Assembly (NCBI GenBank): GCA_963971535.1 | Contig: OZ020588.1 | Location: 120,449,005 to 120,513,004 of the forward strand | DNA: 64,000 nt | DNA from: Notolepis coatsorum | Lineage: Eukaryota > Chordata > Actinopteri > Aulopiformes > Paralepididae | Direction of reading: 5' to 3' | Shown: positions 41,366 to 52,400 of the stretch, in pieces | How positions within the stretch are numbered: the first letter of the stretch is position 1 | How the letters are laid out: each line of letters starts with the position of its first letter | Notes under the pieces: model-generated | Databases searched by the model: none | Seen by the model: only the letters and a program-made list of their open reading frames with translations | What the model was told of the DNA's origin: nothing | Made by a program: the position numbers and the translations under genes

Positions 41366-42734
41366 TGGTAGACAAAAAAAGCTAAGAAAACAAAATGTAA
41401 TGTTTATTTTATCTTGGTCTGACCATTAAAGTAACTTTAATTGAAAGTGTTTAAAACTATTTTATTTTTGTTTTGCAGAGAAAACACCCACATCAGCTGG
41501 AGAATTATTCCAAACTGACTTCTGCTTCACAGAAAAGAAAGCTGGAGACCAGTCACACCTCCAACAGCAAGCAACTGAAGCTGGACAGCTTACCACCCAA
41601 GCATGTGACTCAGGCCACTGTGGACAAAGCTGTGTTAAGATACATAGTTCAAGGACTCCAACCGTATAGTGTTGTTGAGTTGCCATCATTCAAAAACCTG
41701 ATAAATGGTTTGCGACCAAGCACTAACGTCATTACGAGGCCCACTGTCCGCTCGAAGATCAGCAAAGCTGCTCAAATCATGAAAGAGAAAGTCACTGCTG
41801 CTATGAGTGAAGTTGAATGGATTGCGACAACAGATTGCTGGACAGCCCGACGAAGAAGTTTCATTGGGGTAACCGCTCACTGGATCGACACTGAAAGCTT
41901 GGAAAGGCGTTCTGCTGCACTTGCCTGCAGAAGACTGAAGGGCTCCAATACGTTCAATGTTTTGGCCAGTGCCTTAAACGACATTCACTTACAGTACAAA
42001 ATCCGCAACAAGGTTGTCTGCACTACCACAGACAGTGGATCCAACTTTGTGAAGGCTTTCAGGGTTTTTGGAGAGGAAAACAACAATGAGAACAGCAGAG
42101 AAGTGAGTGGAACAAGAGAAGAGCTGGAAACTGACCATGAAGAAGAAGATGACCATGATGAGGGAACTGAAGATGTGGAATTCCAAGATGCCTCAACACT
42201 CCTGCAACAGGATGACGGCTTTGAATACCAACTACCAAAACATCAAAGGTGTGCCTGCCACATCCTTAACTTGGTGTCAACTGTCGATGCTCAAAAAGCC
42301 CTATCAAAGCAGGATGCCTACAAGAAGCTCTTCAGGTCTAGCTTCGCCAAGTGCCAAGGTTTATGGAACCGAAGCGGCAGATCAGCTCTGGCAGCTGAGG
42401 CTGTTGAAGCAGAAAGCAGGCTTCAGCTGATAAGGCCCAACCAAACCCGTTGCAATTCAACGTTCATGGCTGTTGAGAGAATCCTCCAAATCTGTAAGGA
42501 AGCAGGAGAAGATGCGATCAGGAGTATCTGCACTGCTCTTGATGTTCGAATATAAGTCGTGTTTCTCCTCTAAATTGTGTTTAGCAACAAAATATTGATG
42601 TACTGTATCAAGTCAAACATACAATACAAGATAAATATATACAAAATATAATAGTAAAAATGATGAATATAACTCTCTCTGAGCATTTTGAGCATCTATG
42701 TTAAAACCACCCTCTTTTCTTCCACACCCTTCCT

Positions 42735-42780
42735 CTCCTTCTCCACCTCCCCCCCCCCCCCCCCCCCCCCCACACACACC
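42735..42780 (+). repeat. C-run and CA run in hAT intron 2
   Basis: About 20 C in a row followed by ACACACAC (42750-42779). Length-unstable simple sequence. Confidence 0.85.
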
Positions 42781-43802
42781 ATCGCTCTATCTGTTTTATT
42801 GGAGTATCCTTTAGGGAGCGTGGCTGAGGATGAGGAAGGAGGTGTTTGAAAGTATACAGTATGTCACATTAACGTAACAAGTCGGTACTTGTTTCTCTCT
42901 CTTTTTCTCTCAGGTTTAATAAGGCAGAATTTGCGTTCTTGTCCGAGTGGGCCACCACGATGAGTCCGATTGCAAAAGCGCTGAACATTCTGCAGGCTGA
43001 GACCAATGCACATCTGGGATGGCTGCTGCCAACACTCGAGCAGTTGAGCGTGAAACTTGAACGAAGCAAGCGCTCGCTCAAATACTGTGGTGTACTGGTG
43101 GATGCCCTTCAACGGTGAATCAAGTCCCGCTTCAAAGACATATATCAAGATCCCGAAATCATCGCAGCTGCCATCCTGCTCCCAAAATTCCGGACCTCCT
43201 GGACAAAAGATGAAAACCTCATCAAAAAGGGTAGGTTAACAGAAACAGCATACTTTTATAATGCATTCAAGAGTTTCTTATTCATGCACACCCATGCTTG
43301 TGGTTAAAAACTGTACTTGAACCTGATTAGCATTTGTACAGATATTTATGGGTATGCATATGCTGTATTTTGTTCTCTTTATTTACCTCAATCTTTATAT
43401 CTGTTCTCCCTAACCCCCCCCCCCCCTCTCTCTCTCAGGTCTGGACTACATCAAACTCCAATTGGAGCCCCTGGAGTGCCCACTGGAACCACACACCAGT
43501 TCGTCTGATGAAGACGATTTCTTTTCCTCTCTCAAGTCTACAACTGCTCACGACGCCAGCAAGCAGCTGGATGGGTATCTGGCCTGTGCGACAGACACTA
43601 CCAGGGAGTTACTACAGTCGTTCCCGGCTGTTTGCAACCTCTCCATCAGGACCAACACACCTCTTCCCGCATCAGCAGCCTGTGAAAGGCTCTTAAGCAT
43701 TGCAGGACTGCTATTCAGCCCCAGAAGGGCAAGACTAGACTCAAATCAGTTTGAGCATCAGCTACTGCTGAAGTTAAACCAAAGGTTTTACAGTTTGGAA
43801 TA

Positions 43803-44230
43803 AATGCAGCTACTGCTGAAGTTAAACCAAACGTGTTACAGTTGAGTAAATACAGCTACTGCTGAAGTTAAACCAAAAGTTGTACAGTTGAGTACTGTAA
43901 TTTTTGCACTATAAGCCGCACCTGAATATAAGCCGCAGGGTAAAAAAATGGGGGGGGGGAAGGCGCGGCTTATAGTCCGAAAATTTCGGTAAATACAGCT
44001 ACTGCTGAAGTTAAACCAAAAGTGTTACAGTTGAGTAAATACAGCTACTGCTGAAGTTAAACCAAAAGTTTTACAGTTGAGTAAATACAGCTACTGCTGA
44101 AGTTAAACCAAAAGTTTTACAGTTGAGTAAATACAGCTACTGCTGAAGTTAAACCAAACGTTTTACAGTTGAGTAAATACAGCTACTGCTGAAGTTAAAC
44201 CAAAAGTTTTACAGTTGAGTAAATACAGAA
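43803..44230 (+). repeat. Minisatellite built from the hAT gene's last codons
   Basis: About eight units of 46 bases (CAGCTACTGCTGAAGTTAAA, CCAAAAGTTTTACAG, TTGAGTAAATA). The unit is nearly identical to the coding end of exon 4 (43759-43800), which counts as the founder. The array is interrupted by a 95-bp MITE. The remaining units differ from each other by one or two bases, so amplification was recent. Confidence 0.92.
43895..43989. mobile_element. 95-bp TA-flanked MITE inside the minisatellite
   Basis: Inverted ends containing ACTATAAGCCGC / GCGGCTTATAGT, flanked by TA at 43893-43894 and 43990-43991 where the neighbouring units read GAGTAAATA. A TA duplication suits Tc1/mariner or similar. 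It contains a G-run of ten. Confidence 0.8.
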
Positions 44231-44302
44231 TAATGGAGTATCCTGAATAATATCACAAAATTAACCAGCATACTGAATTATCCTAAATAATATTATCACC
44301 TT

Positions 44303-44648
44303 ATAGTGTTGTTGAGTTGCCATCATTCAAAAACCTGATAAATGGTTTGCGACCAAGCACTAACGTCATTACGAGGCCCACTGTCCGCTCGAAGATCAGC
44401 AAAGCTGCTCAAATCATGAAAGAGAAAGTCACTGCTGCTGTGAAGTTGAATGGATCACGACAACAACAGATTGCTGGACAGCCCGACGAAGAAGTTTCAT
44501 TGGGGTAACCGCTCACTGGATCGACACTGAAAGCTTTGAAAGGTGTTCTGTTGCACTTGCCTGCAGAAGACTGAAGGGCTCCCATACTTTCAATGTTTTG
44601 GCCAGTGCCTTAAACGACATTCACTTGGAGTACAAAATCTGCATTATG
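44303..44648 (+). pseudogene. Partial duplicate of hAT exon 2
   Basis: Matches 41662-42005 (from TATAGTGTTGTTGAGTTGCC to TACAAAATC.GCA) with only scattered changes, a few short indels near 44440 and a frameshift. No introns or remaining exons follow. Its position just after the minisatellite suggests a local duplication. Confidence 0.9.
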
Positions 44649-44649
44649 C

Positions 44650-44712
44650 TGTGGTTAATATTGTGATATTATTCAGGGTATACGTATTCTGTCTTTAATA
44701 TTGTGATATTAT
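44650..44712 (+). repeat. Short direct repeat before the L1 start
   Basis: TTAATATTGTGATATTATT appears at about 44657 and 44695. The second copy borders the L1 5' end (GGGGGGCGGAGCCAGG). Confidence 0.6.
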
Positions 44713-44894
44713 TGGGGGGCGGAGCCAGGCATTCATGGAATAGGACGTGTTTCACGAGAGCTCCCTACTAACGTGCTAAAATACATTTTTCACCCCATTA
44801 GTCTTTATTACATTTTTATTTGTTATTGATTTTCTTGTTGATTCATCGAGGGTCAACTACTCTCGTCAACTTTTTTCAACTTTTTGCGGTGTTA

Positions 44895-45303
44895 ATGGAG
44901 ACCCGAGCCATGAGTACGCCAGCCGGCAAACTATCACCGAAACCATCCTCGCCTTCACCCGAAATCAGTGAAATAAGTGAAGCTGTTCTCTCGGTCATGA
45001 CCAAACTCCATGCAGACTTTGAAGTACGCTTCACTGACGCGAAAAAAAAAAGCACAGGCGGAATTCTTTGATACTCTTCATCGGGCAGTGACGGAGGAAA
45101 TTAGGTTGGCGGTCGACCTGTTGAGAGAGAAGATGGAGTCACTACACGCTACCTCCACGGCTAATGCTAACGAACTAGCTTCGCTAACGGCACAGGCCTC
45201 GCAACAGGGCGAGAGGATGGCGTGTCTGGAGAGCTCCCTGCTGGCTAGGAAGGCTGACGTTTCCAAACTCCAGACGGTAATTGTTGAAATGCAGTCGCGG
45301 GAG
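44895..45303 (+). pseudogene. L1/Tx1 ORF1, left part
   Basis: ORF1 proteins bind L1 RNA. The start METRAMSTPAGKLSPK, then, after a frame change in the A-run at 45045-45053, RAVTEEIRLAVDLLREKMES and LTAQASQQGERMACLESSLL, a coiled-coil-like heptad stretch as in L1 ORF1. The reading ends at VEMQSR, where the TIR element begins. The continuation is at 56827. Confidence 0.75.
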
Positions 45304-45362
45304 GCGTGAATATTAAAGGCAACCAACTTGTGTTCGGCTTTTCTCTGATTGGCCGCGACCCC
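45304..45362. repeat. Left terminal inverted repeat, 59 bp
   Basis: Contains GGCAACCAACTTGTGTTC and TTTTCTCTGATTGGCC. Pairs with 56768-56826 with three mismatches. The L1 ORF1 reading frame stops here. Confidence 0.85.
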
Positions 45363-45527
45363 CCGCCCCCACGCGCAAGCAAGCGGCAGCCCCTCCCACG
45401 TCCCAAATGAAACCCAAGGAGCTAGCGGCAGCGCGGGCAACCAACTTGTGTACCACTACCAACCAACTTAAGCTGCTGTACCAACCAACTTGTGTTCAGC
45501 TGCGGTAGCAGTGGAGCGCTGCTGACT

Positions 45528-45835
45528 GATTATTATGTTTCGCGTTTTTAACAACCAACTACCAGATTCACTCGTCACTGTACATCACCTCTGAAGTATA
45601 AACAAAGCCCATACAGTTATGAAATGCGCTGAACTAGAAAGCGTAACGTTATTATGTTTCGCGTTTTTAACAACCAACTACCAGATTCACTCGTCACTGT
45701 ACATCACCTCTGAAGTATAAACAAAGCCCATACAGTTATGAAATGCGCTGAACTAGAAAGCGTAACGTTATTATGTTTCGCGTTTTTAACAACCAACTAC
45801 CAGATTCACTCGTCACTGTACATCACTTCAGCTCC
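45528..45835 (+). repeat. 119-bp tandem repeat, about 2.6 copies
   Basis: Units start ATTATGTTTCGCGTTTTTAA and include CATACAGTTATGAAATGCGC. The copies are virtually identical. The phrase ACCAACTACCAGATT also occurs near the right end of the TIR element at 56683. 45840-46160 repeats GGTGCTCCGTTGAAGCCC twice. Confidence 0.9.
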
Positions 45836-46161
45836 AGCTCAGCAGCGGCGGTGCTCCGTTGAAGCCCTTCAATGACAGAGCTCTCATATTTTGCGAATGC
45901 ATAAACTATATCTTATCTGTGTCTAATATGGCTGTCGCTTATCAATGACTTCGCGACAGCCATATTAAACACTCACTGTACATCAGTGAGTGTAACGTTA
46001 TATGTTATTTCGCCCGTGGAGGCTGCTGAAGCGCCAGCGGGACGACGCAGTGGTTTTTCCCCGGCTTCCGTGCGCCGCCCGCGGCTTGATCCAGCTTCAG
46101 CAGCAGCAGCGGTGGTGCTCCGTTGAAGCCCTTGTCATTGAAGTGGGTGGTGGCACTAACA

Positions 46162-46311
46162 GCGCTCTCATATTTTGCGAATGCATAAACTATATCTTAA
46201 ATTATGGCTGTGTCTAATATGGCTGTCGCTTATCAATGACTTCGCGACAGCCATATTAGACACATAGCCATAATTTAAGATATAGTTTATGCATTCGCAA
46301 ATATGAGAGCT
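46162..46311. repeat. Hairpin: 68-bp inverted arms, 14-base loop
   Basis: Arms 46162-46229 and 46244-46311 are nearly perfect reverse complements (centre GGCTGTCGC, loop TTATCAATGACTTC, then GCGACAGCC). A shorter version occurs at 45890-45960. The same arm wording (ACACATAGCCATAATTTAAG) appears at about 11535 and 26370 inside TTAA elements. Confidence 0.9.
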
Positions 46312-46383
46312 CTGTCATAGCCTTTAGCAGTTGATCCATAGTACTTCGTATCTTTATTTGTTCCTGCTCTACCTGGTGTAAGC

Positions 46384-47238
46384 TTGGCTATGTGTTCTGT
46401 CTGTCCTGTCTGTCCCTCTCTCCTAGAAAGGTTAACTCTGTTAGAGAGTCGTGTCCTTGAACTTGAGTCAGGAAAACAGTTAGCTTTAGACGTCTCGGAC
46501 ACTATAGGCTTTTCTGAGGAGCCTCTAGCGAGGTCTTCTCGTCTGGAGAGTCCCAGACATAGTGCTCAGGACAAGGCCTTTGCGCCCATTACGGAGCGGC
46601 AGTGTAACCGCTCGGCCTCGGCCTCAACAGCACCTGCTCCGCAACATGATTTTACACGTGTTGCGGGTTCCGGTCCCAGTACGCAGCGGCTTCCACTGCA
46701 ACCCCGTCTTCCCGTCCTTGTGATTGGCGACTCCATCACCCGGCATATTATGCTAGATAAGCCAGCCGAGATCAAATGTTATGGGGGAGCCAGAGCTACC
46801 GACATTGAAGCCAACCTGAGATTTCTGGCGAATAGCATAGTCGAGGCAAAAGGTAACCCACATATCCCACCCACTGAAGATAAATTCGACCATATTGTTA
46901 TACACGTCGGAAATAATGACTGTAGGATGAAAGTCTCTGAGGTCACAAAGATCAACATATTTAGGCTTTCTGACCTCGCCAGAAAGATGAGTCGGCATCG
47001 AGTAATCTTCTCTGGCCCCCTGCCTGTAAACCGGCATGATGATGAGTTCGTGAGTAGGACAGCTTCTCTACACCGATGGCTGGAAAAATACTGTAAAGAA
47101 CAGGGCTTAGGGTTCGTGGATAATTGGTCCTCTTTCTGGGGGCGCCCTGGCTTGCTGAGAAAGGACGGCGTGCATCCTACCATGCAAGGCGCCTCTCTCT
47201 TATCTCGCAATATAGACAAGATTATAGCTTCGGGCTGA
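46384..47238 (+). CDS. L2 ORF1 with SGNH/GDSL esterase domain
   Basis: An open frame of 284 codons. After a coiled-coil-like start (SLLERLTLLESRVLELESGK) comes a linker rich in Ser and Arg, then the esterase: LVIGDSITRHI (block I with the nucleophile Ser), IHVGNNDCRM (block III, G and N) and DGVHPTMQG (block V, Asp and His). All four catalytic-type residues are present. Esterase-bearing ORF1 proteins are known from CR1/L2 LINEs; the role is unclear, possibly lipid or membrane interaction. ORF2 starts 24 bases after the stop. ATG 46384 is at the frame's start, though a Met could lie in lost 5' sequence. Confidence 0.85.
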   Translation: MAMCSVCPVCPSLLERLTLLESRVLELESGKQLALDVSDTIGFSEEPLARSSRLESPRHSAQDKAFAPITERQCNRSASASTAPAPQHDFTRVAGSGPSTQRLPLQPRLPVLVIGDSITRHIMLDKPAEIKCYGGARATDIEANLRFLANSIVEAKGNPHIPPTEDKFDHIVIHVGNNDCRMKVSEVTKINIFRLSDLARKMSRHRVIFSGPLPVNRHDDEFVSRTASLHRWLEKYCKEQGLGFVDNWSSFWGRPGLLRKDGVHPTMQGASLLSRNIDKIIASG

Positions 47239-47262
47239 CAGCCACCCCACAAGCATGCCAGG

Positions 47263-48393
47263 GTGCAGGCTCTTAGCGAGCCTGCTAGTCATGCTAAACT
47301 GATGGACCCTGCCAATCCTTATACCTTTCTTGCTCGGTCCCTCCTCCACCAGGCTCCCCACTCCTCTCTTTCTATCTCTACCCCTAAACCTGTATACCCA
47401 ATCAAAACTAGAATATCCCGTTACGCTCCGCTTTACCCAGCTCATCCTTGTGCGATAAACCATGCCAACTTAATTGCGATTAAACCTACCCGCATGGCTG
47501 AAAACCGCGCTGCTAAGTATACAGAGTGTGTGAAGGTTGGCCTTATCAACATCCGCTCTATGCCAACCAAAGCTCTTTTGGTAAATGAACTGATAACAGA
47601 CCATAGTCTCGACCTATTGGGCCTCACTGAGACATGGCTTAAACCTAATGACTTTCTGCCCTTAAACGAGGCCTCACCCCCTAATTTTAGTAGCTCCCAC
47701 ATCGCACGCACCTCCAAGAAAGGAGGCGGAGTTGCTCTAATTTATGACTCTAAGCACAACTTTACATCCGACGCAAACTGTAAGTTTTCCTCGTTTGAGG
47801 TGCTCCTGTTGCATCCCTCTCCACCCAACAGAAAGTGTGGCGGTCTGATTCCTACCTCCACTGCATCCTTTGTAATGGCTGTCCTATACCGCCCCCCAGG
47901 CCCTTACACCCTCTTCCTAGATGAATTTTCAACTTTCATCTCTGAGCTTGTTATGCGCTCAGATAACATTTTAATTGTTGGTGATTTTAACATTAATTCC
48001 AATAAAACTCTAGATCCCCTAAATAAGGCTTTTACCGACATCATTGACTCTGTCGGTCTCATTCAAATCATTGACCAACCCACTCACAGTGGTGGGAACA
48101 CCCTTGACCTAGTCCTAGCCCGCGGTCTCACTGTGTCAAATTTGACCGTCTCCCCCTATGTTCCTGCTCTCTCAGACCACTACCTCATCAAATTTCAAAT
48201 TGATCTGACGGTTTCTCGCCCAGACAGTGTCCCAATTCTAGTTAACTGCCTACCAGACACCCTCTCTCTCTCTTCCTCTCTTACTCTGGCCCCCTTGATC
48301 TCTTTACAGACAAACTTAATGCCGCCCTTCGTAGCACGCTCGACATTGTCGCTCCCCTTAAACCTAAAATTAAACGTGCTCAGCAAAAACTAA
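47263..48393 (+). pseudogene. L2 ORF2, endonuclease part
   Basis: APE-type endonuclease: VGLINIRSMPTKALLVNEL, LLGLTETWLKPND (catalytic E), KGGGVALIY, AVLYRPPGPYTLF, ILIVGDFNIN (D and N), DQPTHSGGNTLDLVLA and ALSDHYLIKF (SDH). All catalytic motifs are intact. The frame is lost near 48240; the RT lead-in continues in another frame (KLTPWFTEETRSFKKACRKL, at about 48385-48445) and joins the 48657-49088 block. Confidence 0.88.
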
Positions 48394-48399
48394 CTCCCT

Positions 48400-49057
48400 G
48401 GTTTACGGAGGAAACGCGCTCCTTTAAAAAGGCTTGTCGCAAACTTGAACATAAATGGCGTTCGACCAAACTCGAAGTATTCCGCCTCGCCTGGAATGAT
48501 AGTTTACGTAACTACAAAAAGGCACTCTCACTTGCCAAAACCTCTTATTTTTCCAGGCTCATAAATGACAACTCAAAGTTTCTGTTTGACACAGTTGCAA
48601 AACTTACGCAGAAACAACCAAGTGCCCTAAACCATGCGTTCTCGGCTAACGAATTCATGACATTTTTTACCAAGAAAATTGACCTCATTAGAGATGAAAT
48701 TGTTGCTTTACTCAACAATCAGAGTCCCTCCCAACCTTTGACGGGCATTCCCCCTGACTTTGATTCCAGTCATACGCTATGCTGCCTTGAAAACGTCTCA
48801 CTTAGTGCCCTCTCTAAACTGGTTGGCGCGGCTAAACATTCAACCTGTCTGTTTGACCCTCTCCCAGCAACTCTCATCAAAAAACTCTTCCCAACTCTAG
48901 GCCCTGCCCTACTCAATATCTTCAACACCTCTTTGTCTACTGGCGTGGTGCCCCTGGCCTTTAAATCAGCCGTCATTAAACCACTACTTAAAAAACCGAA
49001 CCTCAACCCTCTAATCTTGAAAAATTACAGACCTATCTCCAATCTTCCATTCCTATC
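48400..49057 (+). pseudogene. L2 ORF2, RT N-terminal part
   Basis: NDSLRNYKKALSLAKTSYFS, FFTKKIDLIRDEIVALL, SALSKLVGAAKHSTCLFDPL, KSAVIKPLLKKPNL and NYRPISNLPFL, typical of L2 RT motifs 1-2. Coding breaks off at the Gypsy insertion; its target copy CTATC is 49053-49057. Confidence 0.88.
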
Positions 49058-49248
49058 TGTTATGTTCAGTGGTTCAATTATGAGTTGAGTCCTTGCTCAT
49101 GAACACCAGTACTTTATTTTACTACCACAGCACAAGTTACATGTTATCTCCAGATGGTCGTTCTTACTTCCTGGATGTTCTACTTATCAGAGCCTATCAT
49201 ACTGACACCTAGTGGTGCAAAGTAATCATAACATCCTTAATCATCACA
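49058..49248 (-). repeat. Gypsy 3' LTR (left in window)
   Basis: 191 bp, forward reading TGTTATGTTCAGTGG...CATCACA. Nearly identical to the right LTR apart from the missing 90-bp duplication. Confidence 0.93.
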
Positions 49249-49262
49249 TCCCCCTTTCTCTG
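49249..49262 (-). promoter_or_regulatory. Gypsy polypurine tract
   Basis: Reverse strand GAGAAAGGGGGA lies directly before the 3' LTR start TGTGATGATT. Site for plus-strand priming. Confidence 0.85.
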
Positions 49263-49449
49263 TAAACGGTAGAAAAACTAAATTACAGGTGTCAGGTATC
49301 TTAACCATTTTTTCTTTAACACATCATTTTAACCAATTACCATATTAACATAATTAATACATACTACACTATATATATAAAATCTTTCTATCACACTTTT
49401 TCTATTTTTTTTCTTTTTTTTTTTTTTGCTTTCTTCATTTTTTTTTTTT

Positions 49450-52400
49450 TTACAAATCCAGTCTTTCAGGCTTTCTGATTTCTCTTGCACTTCTTCTTAA
49501 GACAGGTTCACCTGGACTGTTGTCAGGGTTATAGTCTGTCAGAGGTGGAGAGACGGACTCAGACTCAGTGTGGGCTTCACTGAGCTCTCGAACAGTCCCT
49601 TGTGTTTTCAGAAGACTGCGATGGTTACGTCTGAAGATATGACCTTCCTCTGTTCTCACAGTGAAAGACCGTGGAGCTACTTCTTGAAGAACAGTGGCTT
49701 TTGTCTTCCATCCATCAGGATCTTCAATCCTAACTGTATCGTTGCTTGATAGTGGTGGAAGCTGCTTGGCTGTTCTGTCATAGAATGACTTCTGTTTCAT
49801 CTTCTGTTGTTGTAGCTTTTGTTCCAACTTTGGATGTTTCTTTTTCTTTGAGTAACTCGGCAGTGTGGTACGCAGCTTTCGATTCATCAGCAGCTCAGCA
49901 GGTGACAGTCCGCAAGCGAGGGGTGATGCTCTGTAGCTCAGAAGAGCAAGGTAGGGATCTGAGTCACTGTCAGCAGCTTTCTTCAGGAGCTGCTTGAGGA
50001 TGTGGACTCCTTTTTCAGCTTTTCCATTTGACTGTGCATACAGAGGACTAGATGTCACATGCTTGAAGCCGTACCGTTTTGCAAATTCCTGCCACTCTCT
50101 GCTCTTAAAGCATGGCCCGTTGTCACTCACCACTGTGTTTGGTATACCGTGTCTGGCGAAGATCGATTTTGTATGTGTTATAACACAGGTTGATGATGTA
50201 TTTGATAGCAATGCCATTTCAGGGAAGTTTGAGTGATAGTCAATGACCACTACATAGTCTTTACCCTTGAGATTAAACAAATCCATTCCTACTTTATCCC
50301 ATGGTGCTGATGGGACATCAGCTACCATCATAGGCTCTTTGGTTTGCTTGTTCCTATGTCTCTGGCATGTTTCACATCCACTTATCAGTCTCTCAATGTC
50401 TTTGTTGATCCCAGGCCAGAAGACTGCGTTTCTCGCTCTTCTCTTGCATTTCTCGACACCGAGATGACCTTCATGGATCCTCTGTAGTATGTCCCTTCTC
50501 AATTCTTGTGGAATGACAATTCTATTTGTCCTTAGCAACGGTCCATCAACAACACTCAGTTCACCTCTGATGTCGTGGAACAGTGGACAGGAACCTACAG
50601 GCCATCCATTTTGCATGTTTCCAATGATACATTGCAGCTCTGTGTCTTTTGCTGTTTCTTCAGCTATTTGTCTGGACTTTGTGTCTGATACAGGAAGCGC
50701 AGCAGCCACCATGTTGACATGGTTTTGAACATCTTCTTCAGTCGTGCTCACACCTTTCCCTGTGGGTGCCCGTGAGAGCGCATCGGCGAGTATCAGGTGT
50801 TTTCCTGGTGTGTAGATCAGCTCAAAGTCGTATCTCTGCATTTTCATCATCATGCGCTGAATCCTTGGCGACATTTCATTTACGTTTTTTTTTATGATTG
50901 CAACCAAAGGACGATGATCTGTCTCTACAGTGAAGGAGGGTAGGCCATATATGTAGCTGTGAAACCTCTCTAGGCCAAACACTAACCCTAGGCATTCTTT
51001 TTCGATTTGTGCATATCTACACTCTGTCTCTGTCATGGACCTGGATGCATAGGCCACTGGTTTCCAATGCTCACCTTCAGCCTGTAGGAGTACTCCTCCA
51101 ATTCCGTCCTTGGAGGCATCCGTCGACACTTTGATCCTCTTCGTCGAGTCATAGAATGCCAACACAGGTGCAGTTGTCAGTGTCTCTTTGAGCCTCTGCC
51201 ACTCATGCTCATGTTTGGATGCCCATTTGAACTCATCCCCTTTATGCAGGAGCTCACGAATACAGGCTGTCTTTGCAGATAGGTTAGGAATGAATTTACC
51301 TATGAAGTTGACCATTCCCATGATGCGTAGCACACCTGTCTTGTCTGTGGGCCTTGGCATGTTGTGTATGGCATTGACTTTTTCCTGGTCAGCCTGGACA
51401 CCTTGTGCAGAGAGCTTGTCTCCAAGGAAGACAATTTCTTGAGCTCCAAACTGACATTTGCTCTTGTTGAGCTTTAGTCCAAACTTTCGTATCCTCTCCA
51501 GCACGTTGGTCAGTCTCTTATTGTGTTCTTGGACTGTGGAGCCCCAGACGATGATGTCATCAACATAGGCTCGAACTCCATCCAGCCCTTCGATGATGTG
51601 TTCCACTGCTCTGTGAAATATTTCAGATGCTGAACAGATTCCAAAAGGCAGTCTGAGGAAGCAATATCTGCCGAAAGGTGTATTAAAGGTGCAGTACTTG
51701 GTGCTGCTTTCATCCAATTTCAGCTGCCAGAAGCCTTGTGTTGCGTCAAGCTTTGTGAAGTATCTGGCACCAGCCATCTCACTGGTGATTTCCTCACGCT
51801 TGGGTATCTGGTAGTGTTCCCGCTTTATGTTTTCATTCAGATCTTTTGGGTCCATACATATTCTCAGGTCACCATTTTTTCTCTTCACGCACACCATAGA
51901 ATTGAGCCATTCTGTTGGTTCCTCTACCTTCTGTATCACCCCCAGCACTGTCATCCTGTCCAGTTCTTTTTTAACACGGTCTCTCAGTGGTGCCGGAACT
52001 CTTCGTGCAGCATGCACCACTGGCTGTGCATTTGCTTTCAGCTGGATTTTATATGTGAATGGCAATACACCAAAACCCTTGAAGACATCTGCAAAGTTCT
52101 GTACTATTGAGTCAACAGAGTCACTTGGTGTACTCACAGTTGTGTTGATGCGATACACTCTTTTCACCAGCTCCAGGTCTTCACAGGCTTTATCACCCAG
52201 CAGTGAATCAAGTCCTTCAGCAACAACAGAAAAGAATAGGTGATGCACTTTTTCTTTCACTGTTACATTCAGCGTGCATGTGCCTAGACAGTCAATCCTC
52301 TGTCCATTGTAGTCTTTCAGTGCAAGTGTTTTCTTTCTTATATTTGGCTTATCTTTCATTTCTTTGATGTCAGACATGCTGATCAAGTTGGCTTTTGCTC

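Larger units (their letters stand above)
39728..43803 (+). pseudogene. hAT transposase gene, four exons, few lesions
   Basis: A hAT transposase cuts and pastes its element. Exon 1 39728-40018 has a BED-type zinc finger (WPYLHKLFSLARVD, CLLCLPRSHEISAF, NLKKHVE). Exon 2 41479-42551 carries the DDE core start (WIATTDCWTARRRSFIG), TTDSGSNFVKAF and CACHILNLV. Exon 3 is 42914-43230. Exon 4 43439-43803 holds the hAT dimerisation region (NTPLPASAACERLLSIAGLL, FEHQLLLKLN). Intron 1 appears to be GC-AG (donor GCAAGT at 40019). Damage: the intron 2 donor is ATAAGT where GTAAGT is expected, so exon 2 reads into a stop at 42555; and exon 3 has TGA at 43116-43118 where Gly is likely. The rest of each exon is open. 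Confidence 0.88.

Noticed and set aside
43803..44230. CRISPR-like array
   Set aside because: Units of 46 bp abut directly with no variable spacers.
45528..45835. CRISPR-like array
   Set aside because: Units are 119 bp, adjoining and identical, with no unique spacers; this is a vertebrate tandem repeat.
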